A DNA stretch of 7,037 bases from CAYNGH01 sp964396845 (GTDB lineage Bacteria > Vulcanimicrobiota > JAJTBE01 > CAYNGH01), in the NCBI GenBank assembly GCA_964396845.1, contig CAYNGH010000168.1:1-7037 (forward strand). The letters are read 5' to 3'. The first letter of the stretch is position 1, and each line of letters begins with the position of its first letter. The notes under the pieces are model-generated. The model did not search any database, was not told the DNA's origin, and worked only from the letters and a program-made list of their open reading frames with translations. Position numbers and translations under genes: made by a program. Below are positions 6,409 through 7,037 of the stretch, piece by piece.

Positions 6409-6437
6409 AATATATCATTTTCCAATCATATATTCAA
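6409..6437 (-). promoter_or_regulatory. Sigma-70-like promoter for the double-CxxC operon
   Basis: On the minus strand TTGAAT (6432-6437, four of six to TTGACA) is separated by exactly 17 bases from TATATT (6409-6414, five of six to TATAAT) in an AT-rich stretch just after the argS stop. Initiation near 6402 leaves a leader of about 35 bases before the TTG start, with the ribosome binding site correctly placed. It is the best promoter match in the window. Confidence 0.6.
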
Positions 6438-6447
6438 CTGTATCTGG

Positions 6448-7037
6448 TTACATCCTTTCTGCAACTTCAATTCCCAGAATCCAGAGTCCCTTTCGGATTA
6501 CATCGGAATAAAACTCCACCAGGGCAAGGCGCGCCTTTGCAATCTCCGGAGTCGGGGCTTTCAAAACCGGGACTTCCTGGTAAAATCTCATAAAAACCTT
6601 TGCCGTGTCCAGCAGGTATTGTGCTACAAGCTGAGGAGCAAACTTTTCTGCAGAATCCCTTACTACTTCGGGGAAACGGGCCAACTGCATCAGCATTTCC
6701 CCTTCCTGAGGTTCTGTGAGAAGACGGGGTTCCGGCTCTGGTGTGACCTGGGCCTTTCGCAGGATGGAGCGAACCCGGGCATAACTGTATTGCAGGTATG
6801 GCGCAGTATCCCCTTCAAAGGAGAGCATCCGGTCCCAGTCAAAAATCACATTCTTTACACGGTTCTGGGAAAGATCGTTAAACTTGATGGCGCCGATGCC
6901 GACTTTCTCTGCAATTATCCGGCGTTCATCCCCGGGCAGGTCCGGCCGTGTTTGTTGCAGTATATTCATTAACCCGCGGTGGGGTTCATACAAGAGGTCC
7001 TCAAAAAAAAAAAACCCGCCATACCATGTTGTCCAAA
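6448..7037 (-). CDS. argS: Arginyl-tRNA synthetase, C-terminal part, 5' end cut by the window edge
   Basis: The reading frame is open to the right edge and gives about 196 residues ending in GIEVAERM, very like the usual ArgRS C-terminus. Recognisable class I ArgRS sequence includes VGIGAIKFNDLSQNR, then NVIFDWDRMLSFEGDTAPYL and QYSYARVRSILRKA. These mark the end of the catalytic domain and the start of the helical anticodon-binding (DALR) domain, which fills the rest. The enzyme charges tRNA-Arg with arginine in the cytoplasm. The apparent TTG start near 6993 is not the true start; the gene continues beyond the window, and a full ArgRS is about 550-590 residues. The most upstream 60-odd bases (about 6972-7037), with a 12-base poly-T on the coding strand, deviate from the family. 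The frame stays open but FFFFEDLLYEPHRGL stands where a VVFLEDLLDEA-like segment is expected. No gene other than the double-CxxC operon lies directly downstream. Confidence 0.93.
   Translation of the reverse strand, partial: WTTWYGGFFFFEDLLYEPHRGLMNILQQTRPDLPGDERRIIAEKVGIGAIKFNDLSQNRVKNVIFDWDRMLSFEGDTAPYLQYSYARVRSILRKAQVTPEPEPRLLTEPQEGEMLMQLARFPEVVRDSAEKFAPQLVAQYLLDTAKVFMRFYQEVPVLKAPTPEIAKARLALVEFYSDVIRKGLWILGIEVAERM

Noticed and set aside
5930..6511. 193-codon plus-strand reading frame across the hypothetical operon and the end of argS
   Set aside because: It crosses three minus-strand genes, including conserved argS sequence, and has no supporting start signal. The minus-strand genes have good ribosome binding sites and operon spacing.
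7003..7014. 12-base A run (T run on the coding strand) as a terminator or programmed frameshift site
   Set aside because: It lies inside the argS frame with no upstream stem, and the frame is unchanged on both sides. A sequencing or assembly artefact at the edge explains it more simply.

Overview
The window reads as an ordinary bacterial chromosome segment with dense, mostly minus-strand genes and roughly balanced base composition. Strong GGAGG/GAGGTG ribosome binding sites, a probable TTG start, and an amidase carrying a stalk (copper-amine-oxidase-N-like) domain with AMIN domains suggest an anaerobic Bacillota/Clostridia-type lineage. This is a tentative inference: DUF1841-like and YibQ-like proteins are also common in Proteobacteria. 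No tRNA, rRNA, CRISPR array, insertion sequence or phage gene was seen.

Layout from left to right. Positions 1-1090 (minus) hold most of a TPR-repeat lipoprotein whose C-terminus runs off the left edge. Positions 1175-3100 (minus) encode a secreted zinc N-acetylmuramoyl-L-alanine amidase with stalk and double AMIN domains. Positions 3134-4159 (minus) encode a membrane-anchored divergent polysaccharide deacetylase (YibQ/DUF610 family). Positions 4168-4830 (minus) encode a fructose-6-phosphate-aldolase-type transaldolase. These four lie head to tail with gaps of 8, 33 and 84 bases, so they probably form one transcription unit read leftward from about 4900. The lipoprotein may also have its own internal promoter. 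Three of the four products act at the cell envelope: the amidase cleaves peptidoglycan, and the YibQ-like protein and TPR lipoprotein are plausible partners.

Positions 4831-4980 form a divergent intergenic region. On its right is the only plus-strand gene, a DUF1841-family protein (4981-5400). It meets a convergent minus-strand gene (5404-5988) with only three bases between the stop codons. That helical protein of unknown function is preceded by a small double-CxxC protein (6008-6367), and the two form a compact operon. A good sigma-70-like promoter (6409-6437) and a palindrome precede the pair, and together with a strong ribosome binding site they argue for a TTG start rather than the upstream ATG.

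Positions 6448-7037 (minus) hold the C-terminal part of arginyl-tRNA synthetase, cut by the right edge. Its last 60-odd bases look degraded relative to the family, possibly a contig-end artefact.

I found no clearly novel multi-gene system. The most interesting points are the pairing of a YibQ-like deacetylase with an amidase, the uncharacterised two-gene operon with its promoter and operator-like palindrome, the palindrome covering the lipoprotein ribosome binding site, and the anomalous argS edge.
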